NCBI RefSeq assembly: GCF_006439395.2
Contig: NZ_CP083950.1
Coordinates: forward strand, 992,001-1,056,000
Reading direction: 5' to 3'
Length of the DNA: 64,000 nucleotides
Origin: Mesorhizobium sp. B4-1-4
GTDB lineage: Bacteria > Pseudomonadota > Alphaproteobacteria > Rhizobiales > Rhizobiaceae
The notes below the pieces were generated by a model, which had not been told where the DNA came from, made no database searches, and saw only the letters and a list, made by a program, of their open reading frames with translations. The translations under genes and the position numbers were made by a program. Below are positions 1-6,769 of this stretch, in pieces. How positions within the stretch are numbered: the stretch's first letter is position 1; each line of letters opens with the position of its first letter.

Positions 1-315
1 CTAGGTCTTTACTATCGCGAGTATGATCGTCTGATGCGGCATTGGACAAAGGTTCTTCCGGGTCGCATCTTTGAAAATCGCTATGAGACGTTGATTGAAA
101 ACCAAGAGGAGCAGTCGCGTCGTCTCATAGATTATCTTGGCTTGCCATGGGACAACGCCTGCCTGCGCTTCTTTGATAGGGACAGCTCGGTAAATACCTA
201 CAGCCGCTGGCAGGTTCGCCAGCCGATATACAAGTCCTCCATCAAGCGATGGAAGAATTACGAAAGCGAGATTCAGCCGTTGATCGACGCTTTGGGAGAT
301 TTGGCTGAGGTTTAA
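1..315 (+). CDS. Sulfotransferase family protein, C-terminal fragment
   Basis: The reading frame is open from base 1, so only the last 104 residues of a longer gene are present. The text LPGRIFENRYETLIENQEEQ followed by LIDYLGLPW resembles the C-terminal part of bacterial sulfotransferase-family proteins, often fused to TPR repeats, which move sulfate from PAPS to an acceptor. The RQPIYKSSIKRWKNYE stretch fits the 3'-phosphate-binding and C-terminal helix region of that family. The PAPS loop and catalytic residues lie outside the window, so substrate and integrity cannot be judged. It borders a decayed insertion sequence, which suggests accessory DNA. Confidence 0.7.
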   Translation, partial: LGLYYREYDRLMRHWTKVLPGRIFENRYETLIENQEEQSRRLIDYLGLPWDNACLRFFDRDSSVNTYSRWQVRQPIYKSSIKRWKNYESEIQPLIDALGDLAEV

Positions 316-424
316 CAAATATTTGCATCGCTTCATCATCCTAGGGTCTAGACCCAAACAAGGTTCATCTGATTCAATGGCTTGATCGAAAGTTGGGGAT
401 CAAGGCGGTGGATGCGAGCTTGTT

Positions 425-934
425 TTGGTCAACGATGAGCAGCGGGCGAAGATTGTCTCGCATTTGCCGACAAACGTCATGACGATCGGCTGCCGCTGGC
501 AGGATTCCCCGAAGGACTGGTCCGCACAAGACGGTCTACAACCGCTTTGCGCGGTGGAGAGAGGGGCGTTTGGCAAAAAGATATTCGACAGCGTCGCCAC
601 GCCTGACGATCCGCCTGAACAGGCGGCCTTGGATTCCAGCCGTGTAAAGGTTCACCGCTGCGCTCACGGCGGAAAAGGGAGCCGATTTTCAGGTGATCGA
701 CCTCACAGAAGGCGGCCAAACAGCAAGATTCACGCGATAGTCGACGAATCCTGCCGCCCTTGGGCGCTCATCCTCACGCCCGGCAACACTGCTGATTGCA
801 TGATGGCTTACAAGAACCGGAACGCCGTCGAGCGCTGTTTCTGCAGGCTCAAGATTGGCGTCGCATCGCCACGCGATACGACAAGCTCGCGCAAAACTTC
901 TTTTCGGGCCTTTGCTCCGTCGCTACCCTGCCGA
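425..934 (+). pseudogene. IS5-type transposase remnant
   Basis: Recognisable blocks of an IS5-family DDE transposase appear in order but are damaged. An N-terminal DEQRAKIVSHLPTN block is joined to GCRWQD with about 20 residues missing. A central block (FDSVATPDDPPEQAALDSS, then SKIHAIVDESCRPWALILTP) follows. TPGNTADC then jumps to a NAVERCFCRLK block, with some 40-50 residues missing. The final IATRYDKLAQNFF block is in another frame, shifting near base 853. No terminal inverted repeats were identified. It can only be a relic; missing lengths are estimated from memory of the family. Confidence 0.8.
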
Positions 935-1252
935 GTCCGGACCCCAAGCGAAGCGGAGCGCAGACCCTGGATCCTGTGACTTTGCCGAACGGCCGAGCGG
1001 TCCAGAACCGGGTACCCTGCGTCGAGTTCCTTCTCACCCCTTCGCAGCAGCGCGCCGCCGCTGCGGAGGGCGGGCAGGCCAGAGGGGCTGTCCCTCGGGC
1101 GCCGCGCAATATCCCGTGCCGCGGCTGCACTCGCGGGTCACGGCATGAACTCTCGGGTCTGCGCGGTCGCGTCGCTACCGCTCCGCGCTAGGATGACGAA
1201 GCCCTGGACTGTTCCTCGCGCGACCTCGATCAGATAATCGCGTCACCTAATA
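935..1252. other. GC-rich spacer with no recognised gene
   Basis: About 320 bases between the transposase relic and the terminator of the first porin. Open frames here do not resemble any protein known to me and look like GC-driven chance frames. No tRNA, repeat or clear promoter was seen. It may be debris of the same decayed mobile segment. Confidence 0.4.
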
Positions 1253-1286
1253 TGAAAGAAAAACCCGGCGGTTGCCCGCCGGGTTC
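1253..1286 (-). terminator. Rho-independent terminator of porin 1
   Basis: A perfect stem AACCCGGCGG / CCGCCGGGTT with a 4-base loop lies 23 bases past the stop codon of the leftward porin. On the minus strand it is followed by a T-rich run (TTTTTCTTTC). Stem plus T tract in this orientation is a textbook intrinsic terminator. Confidence 0.85.
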
Positions 1287-1308
1287 GATTTCAGTCAGAC
1301 GCTGCTGA

Positions 1309-2496
1309 TTAGAACGAGCGCTGGAAGCGGAGCATGCCGCCGACGCTGTTCTTCTTGTCGGCGCCGGTCCAGTTGACGTTGGTGAAGCTGGCCGGATCGT
1401 CGAAGCGACCATAGTGGTCGTAGTCAACTTCGGCCGTGACCGTGAAGCCTTTAACGATGTCGTAGGTAACGTTCGCCGCAACGCCGTAGTTCTTGTCGTC
1501 GTCACCCGACACCTGGAGGTTGAACGCGGTCTTCTCGTTGAACTTGTACGTGCCGCCGGCCCACCAGGCCCAGTTGCCGCCCCATTGCTTGTAGAAGCCG
1601 CGGCCACGCGCCGAAATCACGTTGGCCGGGTCATTGAGGTTGTTGTCCGAGCCGTAGCCGAACATGGCGAACAGCGAGATCGCGTCATTGACGTTCACGT
1701 CCAGGCGGACCTTGCCGGCGGCTTCTTCGTAGTTGCTGTCATAAGCAACGACGCCGCTGATCGCACCCCAGCCTTGCGTCCACTTCACACCGCCGACGAC
1801 ATGCGGAACATAGCTGTCGATGGTGCCCACCGTGCCGGAGCCTTCTTCGAGCGAGACCACGGCCGAGAAGCCGTTGCCGGCGTCGAAGTAGTACTGGACG
1901 ACGTTGGTGTCGAAGTCGCCATAGGGGACGATCGTGTCGTTGATGACGTTGCCGGCATAGCCGATGAACGTATCGAAGGCCGATTCGTCCTTACCGACGC
2001 GCAGACCGCCGAGTTGGATCCAGGCGAAGTTCAGCGAAATGCCGCTGTTGCCGGCCGGATTGTCGTTAACCACGGCGGGAGCCAAAGTAGTAGCCGGAGT
2101 GAAGGAGGCGCCGCGGTTGTGGTTGCCGAAGTTGAAGCGGGTCTCGGTGTAGGTCTTCAACGTGCCAAGCTCGGTTTCCTGGCCGGTCCAGGTCTTCAGC
2201 GTGAAGCGCGTATGCTTGAACCAGGTGTTGTGGATGTCGCCATCCTGGTGGTCGACTGACCTCGCGCCGTCGAACGAGCCGACGTCGCCAAGGCCGATAT
2301 CGTAACGGACGTAGCCGCCGATGCGCAGGCAGGTTTCGGTGCCGGGGATGTAGAAGTAGCCAGCGCCGTAGACGTCGCAGATCTTGACGTATTCAGCGGG
2401 TTCCGGCTCGGCGACGACGACGGCGTCGGCGGCGCGCGCACCGGAAACTGCGATCAGGGCCGCAGCGGAGCCGAGAAGAAGGCTCTTGATGTTCAT
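1309..2496 (-). CDS. RopA-type outer membrane porin, copy 1
   Basis: A 395-residue general porin of the alphaproteobacterial (Rhizobium RopA/Brucella Omp2-like) family, forming a beta-barrel for diffusion of small hydrophilic solutes across the outer membrane. The signal peptide (MNIKSLLLGSAAALIAVSGA, cleaved after ARA) is followed by conserved YVKICDVYGAGYFYIPGTET and RIGGYVRYD, and the protein ends in the C-terminal aromatic LRFQRSF needed for barrel assembly. The start is the ATG at 2496, 8 bases after GGAGG. It is nearly identical to porin copy 2 at 3177, with differences mostly in one short segment, and more distantly related to porin 3 at 21228. It has its own terminator and a leader shared with porin 3. 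Confidence 0.93.
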   Translation of the reverse strand: MNIKSLLLGSAAALIAVSGARAADAVVVAEPEPAEYVKICDVYGAGYFYIPGTETCLRIGGYVRYDIGLGDVGSFDGARSVDHQDGDIHNTWFKHTRFTLKTWTGQETELGTLKTYTETRFNFGNHNRGASFTPATTLAPAVVNDNPAGNSGISLNFAWIQLGGLRVGKDESAFDTFIGYAGNVINDTIVPYGDFDTNVVQYYFDAGNGFSAVVSLEEGSGTVGTIDSYVPHVVGGVKWTQGWGAISGVVAYDSNYEEAAGKVRLDVNVNDAISLFAMFGYGSDNNLNDPANVISARGRGFYKQWGGNWAWWAGGTYKFNEKTAFNLQVSGDDDKNYGVAANVTYDIVKGFTVTAEVDYDHYGRFDDPASFTNVNWTGADKKNSVGGMLRFQRSF

Positions 2497-2704
2497 TTTC
2501 TGACCTCCAGTCAAAAGTTAAAAAACGGGTCTGGGTATTCTTTGCTGAAGGACAGCGTTCCCTGCCCCATCCCCACTACCGAAAAAGATGCGCACCGCGC
2601 CGCTCCTTCGAACACGACATTACCCATGAGGCGGCGGCGTTCAACAACGATCGTACCGGCGAAAGGGCTGTTCGGCTGCTATCCCCTGGCGTTGTTGCAC
2701 AAAT
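2497..2704 (-). promoter_or_regulatory. Conserved leader/promoter region of porin 1
   Basis: Read on the minus strand, this leader shares with the region upstream of porin 3 the 12-mer ATTTGTGCAACA (2693-2704, 196 bases before the start), a GCGGTGCG plus T-rich/GTGGGG block about 94 bases before the start, and the TTTTTAACTT-GACTGGAG segment carrying the ribosome-binding site. Spacing to the start codon is nearly equal in the two genes (196 vs 190 bases for the 12-mer). Porin 2 shares only the last 17 bases or so. No -35/-10 pair was assigned. The remaining 242 bases up to the tRNA hold no recognised gene. Confidence 0.55.
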
Positions 2705-2946
2705 GACACGATTTGGCCTCACTCAGAAAGCTCTCGTTAACCATCAGGCCCGCCGCAACCGGCGATTTCCCGCCAAATCCGGCGATCGGCCGACGGAATC
2801 ATGGCGGTGTCCCGAGTCGCCAGCCAGGGAATTGCCGCAAAACCGCCGCATCGCGCAGAATCGCGGTCCGGCGCGTTGTTATTTTTCCACATAATGGCGC
2901 GGGCTTGTTGATTGTGCCGGCGCTTTTCTTTATCCAGCGGCGCAAC

Positions 2947-3037
2947 GGAGAGGTGGCCGAGTGGTCGAAGGCGCTCCCCTGCTAAGGGAGTAGAGGTCAA
3001 AAGCTTCTCGTGGGTTCGAATCCCATCCTCTCCGCCA
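2947..3037 (+). tRNA. tRNA-Ser(GCU)
   Basis: A 91-base class II tRNA with encoded CCA. The acceptor stem is GGAGAGG pairing with CCTCTCC, and the discriminator G is followed by CCA at 3035-3037. The anticodon stem CTCCC/GGGAG encloses loop CTGCTAA, giving anticodon GCU at 2981-2983, which reads AGC/AGU serine codons. A long variable arm typical of tRNA-Ser and the T-loop GGTTCGAATCC are present. It lies between the two inverted porin genes, about 1.6 kb from a tyrosine recombinase. No second copy of its 3' end was found in the window, so no attachment-site duplication can be claimed. Confidence 0.97.
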
Positions 3038-3114
3038 TCCTGCTTCGCAGCACTCGTGCAGCCTCCGCGATTTTCCTGCAATAACAAAGGGATATGCAGA
3101 AACGAAGCCGTTCC

Positions 3115-3149
3115 AACAGCTTCGCCCGACGCCTTTCGGGCCGCTGTTT
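3115..3149 (+). terminator. Terminator-like hairpin after tRNA-Ser
   Basis: AACAGC-TTC-GCCCGA, loop CGCCTT, TCGGGC-C-GCTGTT forms a two-part stem ending in TTTCGTT. It lies 78 bases past the tRNA and ends only about 28 bases before the start codon of porin 2. It probably stops tRNA transcription, but the T tract is weak, so an attenuator or leader hairpin of porin 2 is also possible. Confidence 0.5.
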
Positions 3150-3176
3150 CGTTCGATTCTGACTGGAGGTCAGAAA

Positions 3177-4376
3177 ATGAACATCAAGAGCCTTCTTCTC
3201 GGCTCCGCTGCGGCCCTGATCGCAGTTTCCGGTGCGCGCGCCGCCGACGCCGTCGTCGTCGCCGAGCCGGAACCCGCTGAATACGTCAAGATCTGCGACG
3301 TCTACGGCGCTGGCTACTTCTACATCCCCGGCACCGAAACCTGCCTGCGCATCGGCGGCTACGTCCGTTACGATATCGGCCTTGGCGACGTCGGCTCGTT
3401 CGACGGCGCGAGGTCAGTCGACCACCAGGATGGCGACATCCACAACACCTGGTTCAAGCATGCGCGCTTCACGCTGAAGACCTGGACCGGCCAGGAAACC
3501 GAGCTCGGCACGTTGAAGACCTACACCGAGACCCGCTTCAACTTCGGCAACCACAACCGCGGCGCCTCCTTCACTCCGGCTAGCGGTGCCGGGACTACTT
3601 TTGTTCCCGCCGTGGTTAACGACAATCCGGCCGGCTTCAGCGGCGTTTCGCTGAACTTCGCCTGGATCCAGCTCGGCGGTCTCCGTGTCGGTAAGGACGA
3701 ATCGGCCTTCAATACGTTCATCGGCTATGCCGGCAACGTCATCAACGACACGATCGTCCCCTATGGCGACTTCGACACCAACGTCGTCCAGTACTACTTC
3801 GACGCCGGCAACGGCTTCTCGGCCGTGGTCTCGCTCGAAGAAGGCTCCGGCACGGTGGGCACCATCGACAGCTATGTTCCGCATGTCGTCGGCGGTGTGA
3901 AGTGGACGCAAGGCTGGGGTGCGATCAGCGGCGTCGTTGCTTATGACAGCAACTACGAAGAAGCCGCCGGCAAGGTCCGCCTGGACGTGAACGTCAATGA
4001 CGCGATCTCGCTGTTCGCCATGTTCGGCTACGGCTCGGACAACAACCTCAATGACCCGGCCAACGTGATTTCGGCGCATGGCCGCGGCTTCTACAAGCAG
4101 TGGGGCGGCAACTGGGCCTGGTGGGCCGGCGGCACGTACAAGTTCAACGAGAAGACCGCGTTCAACCTCCAGGTGTCGGGTGACGACGACAAGAACTACG
4201 GCGTTGCGGCGAACGTTACCTACGACATCGTTAAAGGCTTCACGGTCACGGCCGAAGTTGACTACGACCACTATGGTCGCTTCGACGATCCGGCCAGCTT
4301 CACCAACGTCAACTGGACCGGCGCCGACAAGAAGAACAGCGTCGGCGGCATGCTCCGCTTCCAGCGCTCGTTCTAA
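3177..4376 (+). CDS. RopA-type outer membrane porin, copy 2
   Basis: A 399-residue porin with the same signal peptide, core and LRFQRSF C-terminus as copy 1. Differences I can read are KHARF for KHTRF, a segment after ASFTPA that is four residues longer and differs in sequence, AFNTF for AFDTF, and SAHGRG for SARGRG. The start ATG is 8 bases after GGAGG. Unlike porins 1 and 3 it lacks the conserved 200-base leader: its upstream DNA is the tail of the tRNA-Ser unit with a terminator-like hairpin close to the start. Its terminator also differs from that of copy 1. It could be expressed by read-through from the tRNA, from an unrecognised promoter, or be a poorly expressed copy. Confidence 0.92.
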   Translation: MNIKSLLLGSAAALIAVSGARAADAVVVAEPEPAEYVKICDVYGAGYFYIPGTETCLRIGGYVRYDIGLGDVGSFDGARSVDHQDGDIHNTWFKHARFTLKTWTGQETELGTLKTYTETRFNFGNHNRGASFTPASGAGTTFVPAVVNDNPAGFSGVSLNFAWIQLGGLRVGKDESAFNTFIGYAGNVINDTIVPYGDFDTNVVQYYFDAGNGFSAVVSLEEGSGTVGTIDSYVPHVVGGVKWTQGWGAISGVVAYDSNYEEAAGKVRLDVNVNDAISLFAMFGYGSDNNLNDPANVISAHGRGFYKQWGGNWAWWAGGTYKFNEKTAFNLQVSGDDDKNYGVAANVTYDIVKGFTVTAEVDYDHYGRFDDPASFTNVNWTGADKKNSVGGMLRFQRSF

Positions 4377-4401
4377 GGGCTGGTTCCTTACAGGTGAAAT
4401 C

Positions 4402-4438
4402 CAGCCCGGGCGCATAAACGCCCGGGCTGTTTTGTTTT
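4402..4438 (+). terminator. Rho-independent terminator of porin 2
   Basis: A perfect 11-bp stem CAGCCCGGGCG / CGCCCGGGCTG with loop CATAAA, followed by TTTTGTTTT, 25 bases after the stop codon of porin 2. Confidence 0.9.
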
Positions 4439-4605
4439 CGTGACTGGGTCAACGCAAACGCAAGGAACAGGGGGAATCGATAGCTGAACAGATCCGTGGG
4501 ACGATTTCGTGGGATCCGCAGATGGGCGGATGAGATCACGACCGCGTGATTTAATCTCTTGAAAGGACGCTTCCAAGCGGATAGGGCTGATCTATCCACT
4601 CGGGG

Positions 4606-5694
4606 GTGTGGACAATAATGACCAACGAAGCGATTCAAGAGGGTGTGCCCTCTGACTATCTTATGGCGTTCTCTTCTCAAAATTCTAAGATCAAATACAC
4701 CTATAACAAGATCAGAGAAGTAAAGTCGTATCGGGTCGGAGAGCTTTTTTCGGCGTATCGAGATATATTGTGGGATGACGGGCGGCATAAATACAATGTC
4801 AGCTCTTTCATCGGCGAGATAGATGAGATTCTCCTCGGGGAGCGTTTCAGCGCCTTCGACCAGAGTACCTTGGATAACCTTATCGGAACCTTGCGCCAGC
4901 GCGGCAACAGCAACGCAACCATCAATCGAAAGATGGCTGCCCTTAGCAAACTGCTGCGCAAGGCGTACAAGATGGGAGACATCCACAGCCTGCCCGAGTT
5001 CCGCCGCCAGAAGGAGCGGGCGGGACGGATTCGCTTCCTTGAAAGAGACGAAGAGGCGAGGCTGTTTGCTGCCATCAGGAGCCGAAGCGAAGACGCTTAC
5101 CGGCTTTCCGTTTTCCTGGTCGACACCGGATGCCGTCTTGGCGAGGCGCTCGGGCTGATCTGGAACGACATCCAGGAACATCGGGTCAGTTTCTGGATCA
5201 CCAAGTCCGGCCGTAGCCGCACCATTCCGATGACCGAGCGGGTCAAGGAAGTCATCAAGCTGGCCCCGACCGAGGGGCGCCGGCCCAAAGGCCCGTTCAC
5301 CAAATTGAGCCAGGCCCAGTACCGTGCCATCTGGAACGACGCGAAAGCCGAAGTCGGCCTTGGTGCCGACGACCAGGTCGTGCCGCATATCTTGCGCCAC
5401 ACTTGCGCCTCGCGTCTTGTCCAGGGCGGCATAGACATCAGGCGCGTCCAGATGTGGCTCGGCCACCAGACGCTGTCGATGACCATGCGCTACGCGCACC
5501 TGGCCACCAATGATCTCGATGGGTGCGTCACCGTGCTCGAAACGCCTCGGAGCAGCGGAGCCGATAGCGATTTGGTAGTCCCGGCAGCTCCCGCCAAGAC
5601 ACCTGACAAGGCACCTAAGCAGAACAAAAAGAACGAGCCGGGGGAAGAGAAATCCACACCCAAGGCGGCACAAAGAAGTTCGAAATCCCGGTAA
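4606..5694 (+). CDS. Tyrosine-type site-specific recombinase (integrase)
   Basis: A 362-residue phage-type integrase. The N-terminal 60-130 region looks like a SAM-like core-binding domain, and the catalytic domain follows. The expected catalytic residues are visible: Arg177 (TGCRLGEAL), Lys200 (TKSGRSR), His261 and Arg264 (HILRH), His287 (WLGHQ) and nucleophile Tyr296 (MRYAHL), so the enzyme looks intact. The tail from about 320 is lysine/proline-rich and probably disordered. The annotated start is GTG; an in-frame ATG four codons later is equally plausible. No excisionase or attachment sites were seen nearby, and the next genes are chromosomal, so it may be a relic of an element once inserted here or a domesticated recombinase. 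Confidence 0.9.
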   Translation: MWTIMTNEAIQEGVPSDYLMAFSSQNSKIKYTYNKIREVKSYRVGELFSAYRDILWDDGRHKYNVSSFIGEIDEILLGERFSAFDQSTLDNLIGTLRQRGNSNATINRKMAALSKLLRKAYKMGDIHSLPEFRRQKERAGRIRFLERDEEARLFAAIRSRSEDAYRLSVFLVDTGCRLGEALGLIWNDIQEHRVSFWITKSGRSRTIPMTERVKEVIKLAPTEGRRPKGPFTKLSQAQYRAIWNDAKAEVGLGADDQVVPHILRHTCASRLVQGGIDIRRVQMWLGHQTLSMTMRYAHLATNDLDGCVTVLETPRSSGADSDLVVPAAPAKTPDKAPKQNKKNEPGEEKSTPKAAQRSSKSR

Positions 5695-5712
5695 ACCGGC
5701 CCAATGGACAGA

Positions 5713-5745
5713 AAGCCTGGGACCAGGATTGGTCCCGGGCTTTTT
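5713..5745 (+). terminator. Rho-independent terminator after the integrase
   Basis: Stem AAGCCTGGGACC / GGTCCCGGGCTT with loop AGGATT, one G-T wobble, followed by a T run, 18 bases past the integrase stop. It lies just beyond the stop of the convergent hydrolase gene and may serve both strands. Confidence 0.8.
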
Positions 5746-5748
5746 GCA

Positions 5749-6639
5749 TCAGGTCCCCTGTCTTTCCGCGCGATCGAGAAACGCCGCTATAGTCTCGGGC
5801 AGGCTGCCGGTTTCAAGGAAAGGGGCGTGCCCCTGGCCCTCGACCGTAATCGTTTCCATCGCCGGATGGCGCTCTTGCATCTGTTGCAGCGCGTCCGCGG
5901 ACAGCAATCTCGAATTGGCACCCCGTATGGCGAGCAAGGGAATGGCCGCCAACGCGTCGAATTGCGGCCACAGGGCCGGCAGTGGCTGCGACAGGTCGAG
6001 ACCGGCAACCGTGTCGACGAGCTTCGGGTCGAAATCCGGCAACAGGCCTTGATCCGTCGCCCGATAGAGCGCCCTCACCATCCGCGTCCAGTCGGCGTCG
6101 GTGAGAATGGGGAAATCCTTGCCGTGAACGCTGCGCTGGGCCTCCATGGCCTCCGTAAAAGTTTTCGGCTTCGGCGCGCGTTCGAGGTAGAACTGGATGT
6201 GGGCCAGGCCGGCGGGCTCGATCACCGGCCCGATGTCGTTGAGAACAATGGCTTTCAGCACGCCCGGCCGCGCTGCGCCGAGCACATGGATGATCAGTCC
6301 GCCGCGCGAAGTGCCGATGAAGGCCGCCGCCTCGATGCCGAGTGCCGCCAGCCCGCCAAGAATGTCGCCGGCCTCGACGCCGACATTATAGTGACTGACG
6401 TCGGGATCGTAGGCTGACTGCCCGCGTCCGCGATAGTCGAAGGCGACCACCCTGCGCGGATTGGATCCCGCCGAAAGGCGCAGCGCCAGCTCGTGAAAAT
6501 CCCGGGCGTTGCGGGTCAGGCCAGGCAGGCAGACGACCGGCCAGTGTCCGGAATTCGCTTCGCCATAGACGCGGGCATGAAGTCTCAGCCCATCAGACGC
6601 GGCGTAGAAGAAGTCGGAGAAGCCTTTGAGATTCGACAT
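5749..6639 (-). CDS. Alpha/beta-fold hydrolase
   Basis: A 296-residue single-domain alpha/beta hydrolase. Counting from the chosen ATG, the oxyanion-hole region is LPGLTRNARDFHE (38-50), the nucleophile elbow is GTSRGG with Ser111, and the catalytic His is in GQGHAPFL near the C-terminus. FDYRGRGQSAYD is the usual strand after the first helix. The substrate is unknown; relatives are annotated as esterases, epoxide hydrolase-like or lactonase-like proteins. A GTG four codons upstream is an alternative start, but the AGGA motif would then directly abut it. It is monocistronic, convergent with the integrase. Confidence 0.85.
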   Translation of the reverse strand: MSNLKGFSDFFYAASDGLRLHARVYGEANSGHWPVVCLPGLTRNARDFHELALRLSAGSNPRRVVAFDYRGRGQSAYDPDVSHYNVGVEAGDILGGLAALGIEAAAFIGTSRGGLIIHVLGAARPGVLKAIVLNDIGPVIEPAGLAHIQFYLERAPKPKTFTEAMEAQRSVHGKDFPILTDADWTRMVRALYRATDQGLLPDFDPKLVDTVAGLDLSQPLPALWPQFDALAAIPLLAIRGANSRLLSADALQQMQERHPAMETITVEGQGHAPFLETGSLPETIAAFLDRAERQGT

Positions 6640-6769
6640 CTGGGCACGCACTTTCCTGCAGCAAGATTAGTTCCGATTGCTATAGGGGAGGGTGGATGCG
6701 GTCAAACGGGAGACCTGGCTACCGGTCATCAGGGAAGATCGTCAGCAAAACTCTTATTCTTGGTATCGG

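Larger units (their letters stand above)
1309..4376. repeat. 1.2-kb inverted repeat formed by porins 1 and 2 around tRNA-Ser
   Basis: The arms are about 1309-2513 (minus) and 3160-4376 (plus). Near-identity begins at GACTGGAGGTCAGAAA just before the ATG and stops at the TAA stop codons; flanks on both sides are unrelated. The spacer of about 650 bases carries tRNA-Ser(GCU). Such an arrangement allows gene conversion between arms or inversion of the spacer. Confidence 0.85.

Noticed and set aside
796-1191. 131-codon frame after the transposase relic
   Set aside because: Only its first part matches the transposase C-terminus; the remainder is GC-rich text with no likeness, so it belongs to the pseudogene rather than to a gene of its own.
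1414-2259. Long open frame opposite porin 1 (similar ones oppose porins 2 and 3)
   Set aside because: They mirror the codon pattern of the porins on the other strand, are rich in Val/Ala/Arg/Asp repeats, and have no family features. High GC makes such antisense frames common.
2947-3037. tRNA 3' end as attachment site of the integrase
   Set aside because: No direct repeat of the tRNA end was found elsewhere in the window, so the att claim has no support here.
4309-5673. 454-codon frame antisense to the integrase
   Set aside because: The plus-strand integrase has a complete catalytic residue set and a ribosome-type gene structure; the antisense frame has no recognisable domain and crosses the porin end and its terminator.
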